Positions 6,053 to 6,861 of a DNA stretch of 6,861 nucleotides are shown in pieces. The notes below the pieces were generated by a model, which made no database searches, was not told the origin of the DNA, and saw only the letters and a list, made by a program, of their open reading frames with translations. Numbering within the stretch: position 1 is the first letter of the stretch; each line of letters begins with the position of its first letter. This stretch comes from an uncultured SAR324 cluster bacterium (GTDB lineage Bacteria > SAR324 > NAC60-12). The stretch is taken from positions 1-6,861 of the forward strand of contig CACERX010000054.1 of the NCBI GenBank assembly GCA_902562015.1, given 5' to 3'. A program made the position numbers and the translations under genes.

Positions 6053-6861
6053 ATGACTAAATCACTAATTTACAAACTCCCTTTAGCATTAGCCTTTGGG
6101 CTTTTTGCTTCAATGCCTGCCTATGCCGGCGGCGGGGGATGGTTTATCAAACCACTGGGTTTGATGCTGGGGGGTGCTATGATCCTGACTATTTTACTCA
6201 TAAAACTCAAACAGACAAATATACTGTCTTTTGTAATAATGGGTTACGTAATGGCCAATGTTGCGGGGCTTCCAGAAACATCGCTGGACCAGCTGGATGA
6301 ACATTATAGCGGTATCAGAGCAATACTTTCTGGTTTTCAGCAAATTGGTCTAGTTTTGATTCTTTTTATGGCTGGGCTGCAATTCAACCTGATAGACATA
6401 ACTAAGCGTTTCAAATTAATCCTTGTCAATGGCGTTGGTTATTTAGGCTTAGGTCTGCTGCTCTTTTTCTGGGCTGCAGCTCAATTTGCAGGAACAGAAG
6501 GCTTTAGTGAAAGCATCTATTTTGCCCTATGCCTTGCTGTTCCATCCAGTATATTAGTTGCTGCTGCTTTGGAAAACCATGGAACCGAAGAATCATTGCA
6601 AGGACAGATTTCAACAGGCATTGCAGTAGTTAGTTCCCTTTGTGCAATTGTTTTCATAGCCAAATTAAGTGCGACAGGTGTCGTAAGCCAAATTTCTGAT
6701 TCTTCAACTTTCTTCTCAGGTGCAGACAGTTTTATGGAATTCAACCTGTGGATGACAGAAAGATTGGTTTTCTTGGTAGTTATTTTAATGATCCTGTCAA
6801 AACTAGTTCTGGAGCCAGTTGTTCGTTATTTATTACGCTCCTCGGAACTTTTATTTGTTAG
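6053..6861 (+). CDS. Second CPA2-like antiporter homologue, partial, with altered ion-binding residues
   Basis: The 5' part of a membrane protein (269 codons, open at the window end) that is a clear paralogue of the preceding antiporter. The ATG follows an AAGAGGA ribosome site (6043-6049). Residues 1-25 form a signal-like segment ending 'AYA' before GGGGW, matching the neighbour's N-terminus. Further membrane helices follow. From 'YFALCL' (156-161) it aligns without gaps to the first protein (158-163) for at least 40 residues. Within that block the Gln-Asp of the transport core becomes S194-S195, and the 'LSST' motif becomes 'PSSI'. Earlier, GMEVD corresponds to GLQFN (108-112). In this superfamily the Asp carries the ion and proton, so this subunit may not transport alone. 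It could be a regulatory or structural partner of the upstream protein. Whether it ends in an RCK domain cannot be seen. Confidence 0.85.
   Translation, partial: MTKSLIYKLPLALAFGLFASMPAYAGGGGWFIKPLGLMLGGAMILTILLIKLKQTNILSFVIMGYVMANVAGLPETSLDQLDEHYSGIRAILSGFQQIGLVLILFMAGLQFNLIDITKRFKLILVNGVGYLGLGLLLFFWAAAQFAGTEGFSESIYFALCLAVPSSILVAAALENHGTEESLQGQISTGIAVVSSLCAIVFIAKLSATGVVSQISDSSTFFSGADSFMEFNLWMTERLVFLVVILMILSKLVLEPVVRYLLRSSELLFV

Overview
The window is AT-rich and densely coding, with every gene on the + strand. It reads as a chromosomal piece from a Gram-negative bacterium, most likely a free-living proteobacterium. The main clue is the first gene: its solute-binding protein has a plain signal peptide with no lipobox cysteine, as expected for a soluble periplasmic protein. 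I cannot name the taxon from the sequence. There are no RNA genes, mobile elements or CRISPR arrays, and no gene looks broken.

Region 1 (7-3876) looks like a small-molecule uptake and catabolism cassette. It encodes a BMP/PnrA-family periplasmic binding protein and then, after a 3-nt gap, a 2-oxoglutarate/Fe(II) oxygenase of the isopenicillin N synthase-like family that starts at TTG. After a 197-nt AT-rich spacer come a 68-aa protein resembling GatC/AtzG subunits and an overlapping amidase-signature hydrolase with an intact Lys-Ser-Ser triad. BMP proteins usually bind nucleosides, nucleobases or related heterocycles, and AtzG/AtzE-type pairs cleave carbamoyl or amide groups of nitrogen-rich compounds. 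Import, oxidation and hydrolysis of an N-heterocycle is therefore a reasonable reading, but the substrate is unknown. ABC permease and ATPase genes, if present, lie outside the window.

Region 2 (3877-4136) is a 260-nt, very AT-rich intergenic segment. It holds a probable terminator, a candidate promoter with a consensus -35 box, and several short direct and inverted repeats that could be operator sites.

Region 3 (4137-6861) encodes two tandem, homologous CPA2-type cation:proton antiporters. The first is complete (628 aa), with a C-terminal TrkA-N/RCK-like domain whose nucleotide-binding glycines are missing. The second is cut by the window end after 269 aa. An ungapped alignment of the two shows that the second replaces the core Gln-Asp of the ion-binding helix with Ser-Ser, and Glu/Asp of an earlier motif with Gln/Asn. 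Both begin with an unusual signal-peptide-like segment ending Ala-x-Ala before a run of glycines. This suggests a two-subunit antiporter with one catalytic and one degenerate partner, and it is the most interesting feature of the window.
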